From the NCBI GenBank assembly GCA_036245805.1, contig BTRK01000003.1, positions 6,634,001-6,698,000 on the forward strand: a stretch of 64,000 nucleotides of DNA. The letters run 5' to 3'. The notes beneath the pieces were generated by a model. That model had not been told where the DNA came from. It saw only the letters and a list, made by a program, of their open reading frames with translations, and searched no databases. Position 1 is the stretch's first letter; every line of letters begins with the position of its first letter. Of this stretch, positions 18,850-30,598 are shown one piece after another. The stretch is from Pristionchus mayeri. Its lineage: Eukaryota; Nematoda; Chromadorea; Rhabditida; Neodiplogasteridae. A program made the translations under genes and the position numbers.

Positions 18850-19302
18850 AATAATTGGGGGGGGGGGGGCGTGACAAAACAGCAAACGACAAAACGGCAA
18901 CGGCGCATAGCTCGCTTGGAAGTCGATCCTGCAGCTTGGGAGTTGCCACATTGTTATATGTGTGAGATACCGTAACCCTACCGTATCCCAGTTCCGTGGG
19001 TCAGATTCAGTTCCTTGGGTCAACTATTTTTTCTAAAATTCCCCAATCGATCGACGAATGATTCTACCATGATTTACGGTATCCTGGCAGATGTAGAATT
19101 ATTGTGTGAGAAATTTCAGAATTTTAGAAAAATAGTTGACCCAAGGAACTGGATCTGACCCACGGAACTGGGATACTGTAAGGTTACGCAACCTCATACA
19201 GATAACAACGTGACAACTCCCAAGCTGCAGTACCGAATTCCGAGCGAGTTATCCGTCGTTGCCGTTTTGTCGTTTGCCGTTTTGTCATGCCCCCAATAAT
19301 TG
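18850..19302. mobile_element. 0.45-kb fold-back element
   Basis: The arms begin ataattggggg (left; the right end is the reverse complement). Shared blocks are tgacaaaacggcaaacgac, cccaagctgcag and the pair gttccgtgggtcaga / ccaaggaactggatctgacc. A run of 14 G lies at the left end. The gttccttgggtcaa block is shared with the 25.4-26.4 kb element. Confidence 0.88.
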
Positions 19303-20871
19303 CACACGAAACATCTGCTCACTCTCTGGGGTATTATAATACGAGATGCGTAGCAACTTTCCAAATGGGCGTAAATATTACTCAGATTACTTGTTTCGAG
19401 TAGTTTTTTGCATTCCTCTCCTAGTTGTTCCGTAGCATCCATGTTGCACGGGTACGATAAGCCCGATGTGTAAGAAATCCTTTCGATAATATGGAAGAAA
19501 AAACTTTCAAAATATTACATTTTCTAGCCTGGATCTCATAAGATTCGCACGCACATAGTTCCGGTCCAATTCAAGCTTTAGGGGTTGGGATATTCAGCAA
19601 AGAAGCTTGTATGAGAAGCTTTATGAGAAGCTTGTATAACATCGCTGTTCATGCATTGTATCATACATAATCAAATGTAGTTCAGCAAATCGTCATCTTG
19701 TCGATCACTTTCATTTTATAATTACAAATTTCGAGTTTCACAGTCACTCTTGTTAACAACCTCGGACTCTGCGATGACGACGTCGCGTTACCTTTCAAAT
19801 ATAAATTAAATGCGCGCCATCTCCCCTCCATAGGCCTCTCTTCATTGAGATAATTCCGAATTTTCAGGTGAGATTTACTCCTTCCGCAATGATTCACAAA
19901 GATTTTCACTATGTTTACTCACCATTGGTGATTGATTTCCATGCTTATCTGCTTCGACAATCAATGTATCTGGTAAAACGACGTTTTGCGATGAGATTAA
20001 AGCCACGTGACATCGGCGCTTCGTCGGCACGAGAAATGGTTTCGAATCAGCAGATTATTCGATCGGATTCTTGCTGCTGCGTGTTAAAAATATAATTCCG
20101 GATTATTTTAATGATGTTCCTCATTTATCCATTATTCCCTGATGTGGCGAATGCGATGATAGGAAATCCGCTCGATTGCTTTATTTTTTTATTCAACTGC
20201 GCCTAAGACCTCTAAAGATACGAGTGATGTTCTCTTATATAATATTTCGTTCTGTAAAACTGAAGAGAGGTGTTCTTTCCTCTGGCGAACTCCTCGACGG
20301 TCCTTCGCCCGTCTCCTCCGCAAACTGCGTGAATTCATCTGACGTTGTTGTTCTAGCCGCGTCTAGGTAACATAATTATATTGCAATATATTGGATTAGA
20401 AAATGATATAATATATTGGAATGCTCTCATCATTCCATTCCAATATGGCCTGATTAGAAAATGAAGTAGAAGTACGGTAATGAGTAGGACCACATATGTA
20501 TTGCCTGGTTGCTTTTGTTTAATGATGAAGGCTGACTCGCCAATTGAACAAGACAGAGTGAGTATGCGCTTCAACGGTACCTGAAATTTTCTTGGGCTGA
20601 GTCATTCTCCAATCTTTGAAATCCTCTTTCTTTAAACATGCATTCATGTTCACATTTATAAATATTCTCACTCACTCGACTAGTATAGTGAGAATTGCGT
20701 TTCAGTTTTACTCGCATTGCGCCTGTCTCTTTCGCGTTTCTCCTGTTATTCAGATATTCTGCATTATGTGCAATTACAGTGTTTAACTAGCTACGCTTCA
20801 GATAAATAATAAACAGAAGTAGAACAAATAGCTCCCTTGATAATTACCATAATCTAGATAATAATATTATT
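19303..20871. other. Intergenic, a GC-rich exon-like block at 20265-20370
   Basis: The block 20265-20370 is GC-rich compared with its surroundings. On the minus strand it reads TTTSDEFTQFAEETGEGPSR and onward without stops. It could be an exon relic, but no family or partner exon was found. The rest shows no gene. Confidence 0.35.
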
Positions 20872-20960
20872 ATATCTCAATAGGAAGTTTAAATGAAGCA
20901 CGATATGCGTGCGACACTTTGATCAAGTGATCGTGCATAATTGAGAGAATTTTATTGCAC

Positions 20961-21025
20961 GAACGGCCACTTCGTCGTCGAAATTTTCATGCGATTTGCA
21001 GTCAGCACCCAGGAGAGAAACAGGG
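20961..21025 (+). pseudogene. Exon-12-like fragment of the NYN RNase family in left outer arm
   Basis: The plus strand reads NGHFVVEIFMRFAVSTQER, then an agtgg donor-like end. It is related to exon 12 of the RNase gene, with changed central residues. Its inverted partner lies at 24113-24184. Confidence 0.8.
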
Positions 21026-21186
21026 AGTGGAGTTAATTTAACGTCCTAGCGGAGTAGGTTTCACAATCACTCGTTTCGCAACTTGTTGGCGCGCGATCTC
21101 TCCCTTCACATTTCATAATCGTTTCGCAACTGTTTCGCAATCCGGACAGACGCGGTCACAGTGCGCTTTATATATAGGTATAGATC

Positions 21187-22461
21187 TTATATAAATGATT
21201 CAATGATTACTTCGCGAATAGATTAGTGAATATTGCAAGTGATCGTCACCACGATCTGCCTGTTTCAAAATTCAAATAATCCCTATCCTCAAGTTCCCAA
21301 GGTTTCTCCAAAATTATCTTTTTGTTTCAGAAAAATACTGATAATTTAATCACGATTGATTAGCTAATCAACAAAATCTCTACTGATTACAAAATTTCAA
21401 TATCAATAATATACTGATTAAGTAAATTAATTATTTCAGGTTCTATAACATGCCTCATTGCTTCACCCTTCTTATTCAGTCAGTGGTAGCGTAGTGCTCC
21501 CTCAAGCTGGGCGTACGCTCATTCGACAAGACATCCCACATTCAAGCTCATACTTCATAAAATATGCGGAGCATGCAATAAGCTGAAAAAGGGCTGCACA
21601 TTGATTTTTTTCGGTTCGTTTTAATTTGCACAATTTTGAACGATCTATTTGGAAGGATGTATCTCGATCCATTTTTGACGCATTTCTTCCAATCCAATCG
21701 ATTTTTTCCAATCGAACAAAAAAATTTTTTAAACAATTTTAAAAAAATGAACGAACGTAGTAATTAGGATAATTTCCGATACGATGGTGTTTTTCGTGTG
21801 GGAATGCGGTAAAATTATGTATCCGTTAGAAAACAAATTCGCTGAGTTCACAGTTGCATCAAGCATTGCAGGTGCTGCGCTTGCGAACAGATCATTGCCA
21901 TTTCGGCGTTAGAAGGGAGAACGAACTTACAAAACAATGTGCCGGAACTAACTGTCCGTGCGAATCACTGTTTCCTCATTCGTTCAAATGCTAATGAAGC
22001 AACCCACAACAATTGTTCTTTCGTCCGCCGAACCGAAAAAAATCAATGTGCAGCCCTTTTTCAGCTTATTGCATGCTCCGCATGCTTTATGAAGTATGAG
22101 CTTGAATGTGGGATGTCTTGTCGAATGAGCGTACGTCCAGCTTGAGGGAGGACTACGCTAGCACTGACTGAATAAGAAGGGTGAAGCAATGGGGCATGTT
22201 ATAGAACCTGAAATAACTAATTTATTTAATCAGTAAATTATTGATATTGAAATTGTGTAATCAGTAGATATTTTGTTGATTAGCTAATCAATCGTGATTA
22301 AATTATCAGTATTTTTCTGATACAATAGATAATTTTGGAGAAACCTTGGGAACTTGAGGATAGGGATTATTTGAATTTTGAAACAGGCAGATCGTGGTGA
22401 CAATCACTTGCAATATTCACTAATCTATTCGCGAAGTAATCATTGAATCCTTTATATAAAA
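21187..22461. mobile_element. 1.28-kb fold-back element (inner, first)
   Basis: The ends (tataaatgattcaatgatta and its reverse complement) are inverted. The arms share acctgaaataa, cttgaggatagggattattt and gtgggatgtcttgtcgaatg. The centre is near 21820. Its arms contain the ctccctcaagctgggcgtac block found as solo copies at 14.45, 29.9 and 46.5 kb, so the solo copies may be half-elements of this family. Confidence 0.9.
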
Positions 22462-22612
22462 TAAATTATAAATAAAACTGTTGTCGCTAATGAACTGAAC
22501 GCAGAAAATCCATGCATAATAAATGCACTTGCAAGAACATTAATCATTCTACATTGCCAATTTCCACAATGTCTATTTCATGCATTTTTTCTCCGAGTCT
22601 TTCGCCAAAATA

Positions 22613-24087
22613 GTTAAAACCCGTTCTCTGTAAGAATGCAGGTAGGATGGCACAACTCTGCCTAAGTAGTCACCCGGAGCTCATACTTTGGGAACATGAC
22701 CCCTCGGGCCAATGAACTTTTCAACCGGAAGCGTGACCTGAAATATCGATTTTTGATCTACCGAAATCGGTTTTTCAAATTTCAGATTTAGATGGCATGC
22801 TATAGCGCATTCGAAAGAGCATAAAAAGTTATGTTAGAAACCCTAAAGAAAACCAGAATCCATCAACGTTCACGTCAGATAGAGCTCGAAGAGTGAACTT
22901 TTTCATCACTTTTGGTAGATCATGGCATGAATGCACATGAAGCCATAGGTTTCACATCTTGGATTTTACACATATTGTGTAGTTTTTAATGCTGAATAAA
23001 ATGCACTCTTTGTCGGAGTGGAAAATCGCGAAAAAAAAAAAAAAAAAATCGCGCTCAACGATGACGCACTTCGAGACATTTTTTTACAAACTTGAGATAT
23101 CGATATCGTGCAATAGCTCATTCGAAAGAGCATGAAAAGTTATTTCAGAACCTACAAGGAAATCTTAATCCATCAACGTTGACGTCATTTAGACCTGATC
23201 ATTTGAAATTCTTCATGCGAAACGACCTGAAATTTTTCGACTATATCATTTTCACATTACATTTTGGTGACATGGGATATCGAAATTCGAATTCTACACA
23301 TAAAAATGCGTCAGAAAATCCATAAATTGTTCACTTTTCGAAGACATGTTGAAATTATGTTTTTCCAAATATATTTTCTGACGCATTTTTATGTATAGAA
23401 TTCGAATTTCGATATCCCAGGTCACCAAAATGTAATGTGAAAATGATATAGTCGAGAAATTTCAGGTCGTTTCGCATGAAGCATTTCAAATGATCAGGTC
23501 TAAATGACGTCAACGTTGATGGATTAAGATTTCCTTGTAGGTTCTGACATAACTTTTCATGCTCTTTCGAATGAGCTATTGAACGATATCGATATCTCAA
23601 GTTTGTAAAAAAATGTCTCGAAGTGCGTCATCGTTGAGCGCGATTTTCGGTACTTATAGCGTAAAACTCCACTCCGACAAAGAGTGCATTTTATTCAGCA
23701 TTAAAAACTACACAATATGTGTAAAATCCAAGATGTGAAACCTATGGCTTCATGTGCATTCATGCCATGATCTACCAAAAGTGATGAAAAAGTTCACTCT
23801 TCGAGCTCTATCTGACGTGAACGTTGATGGATTCTGGTTTTCTTTAGGGTTTCTAACATAACTTTTTATGCTCTTTCGAATGCGCTATAGCATGCCATCT
23901 AAATCTGAAATTTGAAAAACCGATTTCGGTAGATCAAAAATCGATATTTCAGGTCACGCTTCCGGTTGAAAAGTTCTTTGGCCAGAGGGGTCATGTTCTC
24001 AAAGTATGAGCTCAGGGTGACTATTTTGGCAGAGTTGTGCCATCCATACCCCCGTTCACTGTAGTCTTACGGAGAACGGGTTTTAAA
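22613..24087. mobile_element. 1.48-kb fold-back element (inner, second)
   Basis: The ends ttaaaacccgttctctg and gagaacgggttttaa are inverted. The arms match nearly throughout, with landmarks catcaacgttcacgtcagat, aagcgtgacctgaaatatcg and cattcgaaagagcat. The centre is near 23345. An 18-base A run (about 23030-23047) is present only in the left arm. Six-frame translations give parallel frames in the arms only because they are copies. Confidence 0.93.
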
Positions 24088-24112
24088 TAAAGACAGTAAA
24101 TTAAATTAACTC

Positions 24113-24184
24113 CACTCCCTGTTTCTCTCCTGGGTGCTGAATGCAAATCGCATGAAATTCGACGACGAAGTGGCCGTTCGTGCA
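24113..24184 (-). pseudogene. Exon-12-like fragment of the NYN RNase family in right outer arm
   Basis: This is the inverted partner of 20961-21025. On the minus strand it reads NGHFVVEFHMRF and onward. Both arms have the same derived change after FVVE, so the palindrome formed after the exon copy had diverged. Confidence 0.8.
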
Positions 24185-24270
24185 ATAAAATTCTCTCAAT
24201 TATGCACGATCACTTGATCAAAGTGTCGCACGCATATCGTGCTTGATTTAAACTTCCTATTAAGATAAAC

Positions 24271-25365
24271 TCAATTCTCGGAAGACAAGAGCACGACATC
24301 GTGTTCATGCGGTAATTGTGTTTTGACTATCGATCCTAGAAAAATCAAAGAAACCACTGATGTATGAATACTTCTTATACTAGTGAAGCACCGATTCTTT
24401 CCGTCCTATAACCAGAAAAAAAAATCATACTCTCTAATTTCCATCAAAACAGCGATGTCATGAATATCGCGATACATTTTCTAATTCTATTTAAATGGTC
24501 GTGGTTGTCTGCAGACAATTGCACAGAACAACGGTTGTGCTAAGATACTGTTTATATTCAAAAACGGAGTGAACCTGATTGAACAATGCACACTTCGTTA
24601 AATTTTACAAGCTGCGGAGGCGCAGATTCGACAAGGCCGCGAACTTTTCCAGAGAAAAAAACTTTATAGCGCATCTTCAGGGCTCAAAACCGACGCGCTT
24701 GTGAAATCGTGAGTGCGGCAACACATCCCTCACGCCAACACCTTTCTCCAATCGCTCGTGGGCAGGAAGTCGGCGGCCAGACCGGCGAGGCATGTAATAG
24801 GAAGGAGTAAAGAGACTAGAACGTCAATATTACATCACATCATGCATAGTTTCAAGTCAGCCGAGGAGGCTCTACATTCATTTAATTAATTATTATTTCC
24901 AATACGGATTCGTGATGCGATTAACGCCGCGGACTCTCTCGGGCTATGAATGAAGTGTTAGACGCGAATCAAGCAAGTGCCTTTTATAAAATGTGGGTAC
25001 TTGTTCCGTAATCTCTTGCCAATGTAGGTAGCTAAATCAAACCAGCCACGGCAAACTTCTAACAATGCTTAGCTAATTCCGATACACCGATTTTCGTTGA
25101 AATTCCTCAAACTCTTTCGCTTGACACATGAAAAGATAGGGTATATTAATCAAGAAATTAGAGAACATTGCTTTTGCGTGCATTGAGACCGTAGCAGTAA
25201 TCGACACTAACGAATCCACGTGAACTTTGAAAACAGGATGAAGCATTAGTGCAACAGGAGTCGAAATTCATTTAATTTTAAATTCTGCAAAATAATCCTT
25301 GCATAGCGGATGACACAGACTCTCTCACACGCTAAATGAAGAATGGACGAGCATCAATCACCATC
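24271..25365. other. Intergenic with one RNase exon relic and dispersed repeat copies
   Basis: Reversed copies of the cattcatag..gaatcaagcaag repeat occur at 24950-24985 and, more weakly, near 25320. Otherwise only the exon-11-like relic at 24729-24790 is recognisable. Confidence 0.4.
24729..24790 (-). pseudogene. Exon-11-like fragment of the NYN RNase family
   Basis: The minus strand reads LAGLAADFLPTSDWRKVLA followed by TGA, matching the second half of exon 11 (AAADFLPKSKWGQVS). The first codons are lost. The preceding stretch at 24610-24660 also matches the sequence downstream of exon 11 in the functional gene (caaggccgcgaacttttcca against caaggtcgtacgattttcca), again indicating a genomic copy. 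Confidence 0.75.
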
Positions 25366-26394
25366 ATAGTTGCCCACGCCGCCGGCGACACCCATGACCC
25401 CCTATTCATGGATGAGCACTACCCCACTTTTTTAGTGAGGTAGTGCTCATAGACGTATAGGGGGTCATGGTCAAAAAATCGATGGTAGGTGATGGGTAGG
25501 TCAAGATTAAGTACTATACCAATCAATAGTACAGTACTTCCTGATACCGTATATAGCTACCGTAACCCTGATTACGCGAACTGATTTTTTTCAAAAATTG
25601 AAAATACCGTACCCTAATTAAAAAATAAAAGTACCCTAACCAATCGATAGTACAGTATCACCAGATACCGTATCCCACTACCGTAACCCCGACGATCGCG
25701 AACTAATTTTATTTTTAAAATGTCCTGGTGACGTGCACAATCGGCCTGGTGTCGTGAACGATCGATTGTACAGTACCCAGCTGACTACCGTAACCCAGTT
25801 CCGTGGGTCAGAACTAGTTCCTTGGGTCAAACATTTTTCTAAAAATCCAAAATCATTTTATAAAAATCCTAAATCGATCATACATTGGTTCTACACTGAT
25901 TGGAGTTACGGTGGGATACTTCAAAATAATTTTATTATAGATTTATAATATTTAGAAAAATGTTTGACCCAAGGAACTAGATCTGACCCAAGGAACTGGG
26001 TTACGGTAGTCAGTTGGGTACTCTACAATCGATCGTTCACGACGCCAGACCGATAGTTCACGCCACCAGGAGATCTTAAAAATAAAATTAATTCGCGATA
26101 GTCGGGGTTACGGTAGTGGGACACGGTATCTGGTGATACTGTACTATCGATTGCTTACGGTACTTTGATTTTTAAATAAGGTACGGTATTTTCAATTTTT
26201 GAAAAAAATCAGTTCGCGGTAATCAGGGTTACGGTAGCTATATACGGTATCAGGAAGTACTGTACTATTGATTGGTACAGTACTTAATCTTGACCTACCC
26301 ATCACCTGCCATCGATTTTTTGACCATGACCCCCTATACGTCTATGAGCACTACCCCACTTGCCGCCGCCAGTGGTGGGCAACTATGATCACCA
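25366..26394. mobile_element. 1.03-kb fold-back element
   Basis: The arms share tcatagttgcccac, gtatagggggtcatggtc, taggtcaagattaagtact and the actaccgtaaccc series. The centre near 25905 has ttgacccaaggaactag. The left end carries an extra 60 bases with a second, shorter internal inversion (gagcactaccccact / agtgaggtagtgctc). A half-copy is at 32335-32775 and a more decayed relative at 36315-37130. Confidence 0.9.
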
Positions 26395-26619
26395 TTCATT
26401 CATAGCTTATTTCTTTAATGGACATACAATCAGGTACGACAAACTCCAAACCACATCAATCCATTTCCTAGGAAATTATTCTCAAAAATGCAACCAAAAA
26501 TTATGTAAAACCAGCCGATAGCGCGCGCCGAGGCTCGCGCAATCGACTGGCGTGCTCCGGGATGTGTTCTTAGCCTTCGACTTATTTATTTCGGATGCAA
26601 AATCTCTCTCCCAAACTCC

Positions 26620-27760
26620 CTTAACATTTCTCCTTCCCTCTCTCTCACGCTCCCTCCCTCTCGATATTTCTCCAACTACCTCTCCCCTCCCTCTCCCTCC
26701 CTCCCACTCCCTTTGTCCCTCTCTCCCTCCCTCTGTCCCTCTCTATCCCTCTCCCTCCCTCTGTCCCTCTCTATCCCTCTCCCTCCCTCTGTCCATCTCT
26801 ATCCCTCTCTCTCCCTCCCTCTGCCTCTGTCCCTCTTTCCCTCGCTCTCTCCCTCTCTCTCCCTCTCTCTCCCTCTCCATCCTTCTCTCTCCCTCTCTCT
26901 CCCTCCCTCTCCCTCTGTCCCTCTCTCCCTCCCTCTGTCCCTCTCTATCCCTCTCCCTCCCTCTGTCCATCTCTATCCCTCTCTCTCCCTCCCTCTGCCT
27001 CTGTCCCTCTTTCCCTCGCTCTCTCCCTCTCTCTCCCTCTCTATCCCTCTCTATCCCTCTCCCTCCCTCCGTCCCTCTCCATCCCTCTCTCTCCCTCTCT
27101 CTCTCCCTTTCTCTCCCCCTCTCTCCCTCTCTCCCTCTCTCTCCCTCTCCCTCCCTCTGTCTCTCTCTATCCCTCTCTCTCCCTCTCTGCCTCTCTCTCC
27201 CTCCCTCTCCCTTTGTCCCTCTCTCCCTCCCTCTCTCCATCTCTCTCCCTCTCTGTCCCTCTCTCTCCCTCTCTCTCCCTCCCTCTGTCCCTCTCTATCC
27301 CTCTCCCTCCCTCTGTCCCTCTCTATCCCTCTCTCTCCCTCCCTCTCCCTCCCTCTCCCTCCCTCTCTCCACCTCTCTCCTTCTCTCTCCCTCGCTCTCC
27401 CTCCCTCTGTTTCTCTCTATCCCTCTCTCTCCCTCTCTCCCTCCCTCTCTGACCCCCCCCCCTCCCTCTCTCTCCCTCTCTATCCCTCTCTATCCCTCCC
27501 TCCCCCTCTGTCCCTCTCTCCCTCCCTCTCTCCATCTCTCTCCCTCTCTCTCCCTCCCTCTGTCCCTCTCCCTCTCTCCCCCTCTCTCTCCCTATCTCTC
27601 CCTCCCTCTCCCTCTGTCCCTCTGTCCCTCCCTCTGTCCCTCTCTATCCCTCTGCATCTGTCCCTCTCTCCCTCTCTCCCTCTCTCCTTCTCTCTCCTTC
27701 TCTCTCCTTCTATCCCTCTCTCATTTCTCCTTCTTCCCCTCTCTCTCCTTCTCGAAGATC
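26620..27760 (+). repeat. 1.1-kb pyrimidine tract (ctctccctccctctgtccct)n
   Basis: The plus strand is almost pure C and T, built from ctctcc, ctccct and ctgtccctctctatccct units with a higher-order period seen at 26715-26840 and 26920-27045. All three plus frames stay open only because the tract has no A-rich codons; these frames are not genes. Triplex (H-DNA) structure is possible. Confidence 0.95.
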
Positions 27761-27766
27761 AAAGGT

Positions 27767-28115
27767 CAAAATCATAAATCTGACCCACGGAATAATAGGT
27801 GACCCACGGGTAATTATCGATTGATATACGGTAGTTGACAAAATGCTAATTATTGATTGGTATACGGTAATTCAAAGATCAAAGATCAAAATCATAAATC
27901 TGACCCACGGAATAATAGGTGACCCATGGCTAATTATCGATTGGTATACGGTAGTTGACCCAATGCTAATTATTGATTGGCATACGGTAATTCAAAGATC
28001 AAAGGTCAAAATCATGAATCTGACCCACGGAATAATACCTGACCCATGACTAATTATCGATTGGTATACGGTAGTTGGCCCAATGCTAATTATTGATTGG
28101 CATACGGTAATGGTT
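27767..28115 (+). repeat. 120-bp tandem repeat, three units
   Basis: Units start at about 27767, 27887 and 28007 with caaaatcataaatctgaccc. Each contains ggaataata, gacccacgg or gacccatgg and two attattgattgg-type blocks followed by tatacggtaa or catacggtaa. The last unit is truncated. Confidence 0.93.
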
Positions 28116-28198
28116 TGATGCCTTCATCAGTCCCTTCCCTCCCTATTTCGAAATCTCCCTATTTCGCAATCCGGTCAAACGCCAGGAATTTGCGCTTT

Positions 28199-28390
28199 AT
28201 CGTGCGATTTTGTGTAGGCGCGATCCCAGAAGGGTGCCCAGATTTCGCTGCCTTGCCGTCACTGCCAGAGTAGCCTTTTTTTGTTCCCATGCCTAGCGCC
28301 TTTTTTTTTTTTTTTCCCCATGCCTTGTGACGGCAAGGCAGCGAAACCTGGGAACCCTTCTGGGATCGCGCCTACACAAAATCGCACGAT
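28199..28390. mobile_element. 192-bp MITE with long perfect terminal inverted repeats
   Basis: The left end atcgtgcgattttgtgtagg, continuing through cgcgatcccagaagggt, is matched exactly by the reverse complement at the right end. The inverted match is about 37 bases, followed by a second matched block (gctgccttgccgtca). The loop has an A/T run of 15 T. Confidence 0.95.
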
Positions 28391-29755
28391 TTCTTCGACA
28401 TCAAAATTCACCTCTTAGTAGGTCTATCGGAAAACTTCCGAAAGTGCGAGCACATACTCTAGGGCGGTATGTATCACCCTGGATAGACAAACTTCGGACT
28501 GGTCTCCGGTGACTTTTGGGTCTCCCTTGTAAGTTCAAAATTCTGCTCGAAAAACAAATCGTTGCGCGGATTATCCTATCGACGCTTTATTAGATTAGGT
28601 AATACGAGCTAGAATTAAAACTTTACGTCTACTAATAACCCTATTTGACGTACTTCACAATAGTAGGTCATTTGTATGCCTATCTTTATTCTGCAAAGAA
28701 ATGTGCGCCGTTAAAAATCTCGGAGAAAAGTCGATTGGGCTAACTTCGGACCTCCTTTGCTCTAGATCTATTGATCGAAATGGTATGCGCTACTGGTTGT
28801 TATAGAGAGTATCCAAGCCCACATCAACTACAAAAAAACCATAAGATGATTGGTCAAGGTTAAATAAAGGAGAAGTGAATAATATCCATACATGAAAAAA
28901 GAAAGGAACTTTCCGAACAACCTAATACATACATGGATGAAGCAATGCAATATTTTTTATCATTTGTTTACCCGAGAGGGAGCACATTCTTTGATGGCCA
29001 CAGAACCGTTTAAATTAAAAGTACTTGTTAGTGTACGAGTGTGCCGAGATGCCAATTTCTTCAATCAAAGGAAATGTGCGCTCATGCATTTTCTTCAGCG
29101 TCCTCAACTACACAATTTAAATAACCTATTATAGAAAGTAGTTTGCTATTTGGACAATGACGTATATTTTTTTGTAAATACTAGTGTTTTGATGGCGTTT
29201 TTTGAACAGGTAGGATCCGTTGAATTGAAGACCGAGCAACCTATCGAAACATATGCACTAATCAGAGCACTAATCATCCTAGATTGCAAACGTCTCCAAA
29301 AAAGAAATTACAGGCATGCCCAGCGTTTTGCTCGGCAGCGTGTCCGACGATTGCAACAGCAACTCTACTATCTGAGAATAATCGATAAGTGGTTGATCTA
29401 CAGTAAGACCAACTGTCTTAATCAGTAAATAGTATTCTGATCACACTGCAGCGACCGACCATCGTCGTAGACTTTCCAAATTCGATCACTTAGATGCAAA
29501 AGCACAATGACCGATCCCAACGAAGCAAAATCGATAAATCGGTTCCTACTAGGCCTTGAGTGCGCATTCGAGTGCCGTTAGCCACTCCGAGGCATCCTCA
29601 CCCTTAGAGCGAGGATCATTTCGTTCCCCAGTACTCTCAGAAATTGTTTATCCATTGATCATCTAGCAGGCATACAAATGGTTTACAAATGGTTTAGTGA
29701 ATACGAAATAAGACAGTGACCACAATCAAACTGTTTCTTAAATCCACAAATCGCT
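28391..29755. other. Intergenic, no supported gene
   Basis: Two frames (28892-29134 and 29150-29428, both plus) are the only candidates. Neither shows domain features, coding bias or splice context that I can support. Confidence 0.35.
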
Positions 29756-29759
29756 GTCC

Positions 29760-30200
29760 TTAAGTTCCCATAGTTTCTCCCGCACTATATCGATCACTAG
29801 AACAGTTATAAATATATGATTATTTTGTTATTAATCAACTTTCATATAATCTTTACATTCTACTCCATGGCTCTATGTCCCAGTTCTTCTCCCTCTGATC
29901 CTTTGTCAGTGCGAGGCGCAGTCCTTCAAGCTAGTCGTACGCTCACTCGGCAAGACGCCCCACGTATTCGTGAGATGACCCTTGAGCAATATGTGGAATT
30001 TAAAACCTGAAGTATGTTAATTTTACGATTTTCTCTACTACACACGACCGTCCGAAAATTGATGTGAATTGATGTGTTCGCAGTTCAACAGATGAGGAAA
30101 CAGTGATGCTCCTGGGCAATTTGTTCTGGCTTTTGTCTTGTAATTTCTATATCTTGTAATTTGTTCGGCTTCCAACGAGAGCTTTTTGCAATATATTGTG
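29760..30200. repeat. Solo copy of the 14.4/21.2/46.5-kb dispersed repeat
   Basis: The order of blocks (gttcccatagtttctcc, tcagtgcgaggcgcagtcct, gtacgctcactcggcaagac, gctcctgggcaatttgttct) follows the copy at 14.3-14.7 kb. It is a half-length relative of the arm of the 21.2-22.5 kb palindrome. No protein is supported. Confidence 0.65.
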
Positions 30201-30598
30201 TATTTCCTTGTGCTCGTTATGCGTGTGGACGTTGAGTTCTTGTAGCGATTTATCGGTAGCAAATAAAGAAGAGAAACGAAGAAACTGTAAAGAGATTCGG
30301 GGACAGGGGAGAGAACCAGCGATGACGACAAATTCAGTAGAAGGCCGGGAAGATACAGTATCTTACTTTGCGTCGGCAGAGTAATCGTGGTGGGATATTT
30401 GTCATCCAAATATTACGATAGAGTAAGGGAGTACGACGAAGCAACTATATAACGGCGGGTCAAGCTTATTACTTAAATAGGATATCTGACTTAGTTGCTT
30501 ATTGTATTATTTACGATAATATACAACACAATATATTTGAGTCACAGATTCAACTAGGCTCTTCGAAATTATCTTTTCGATTGTATTGTAAATGCATA

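Larger units (their letters stand above)
20872..24270. mobile_element. 3.4-kb inverted repeat containing two further palindromes
   Basis: The outer arms (about 20872-21060 and 24090-24270) are inverted copies. They share gcacgatatgcgtgcgacac, gatcaagtgatcgtgcataa and the RNase exon-12-like block. Between them lie two separate fold-back elements in tandem (21187-22461 and 22613-24087). The arrangement is a hairpin whose loop is made of two hairpins, or two insertions into one palindrome. It is entirely non-coding. Confidence 0.88.

Noticed and set aside
23092..23600. Two nearly identical 77-81 codon frames on opposite strands
   Set aside because: They lie on the two arms of one palindrome and mirror each other. 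There is no coding signature.
26552..27802. Open frames of 354 and 416 codons (plus) and 165 codons (minus)
   Set aside because: They only read the pyrimidine tract as Ser/Pro/Leu or Arg/Glu/Gly repeats; all frames are open because of the base composition.
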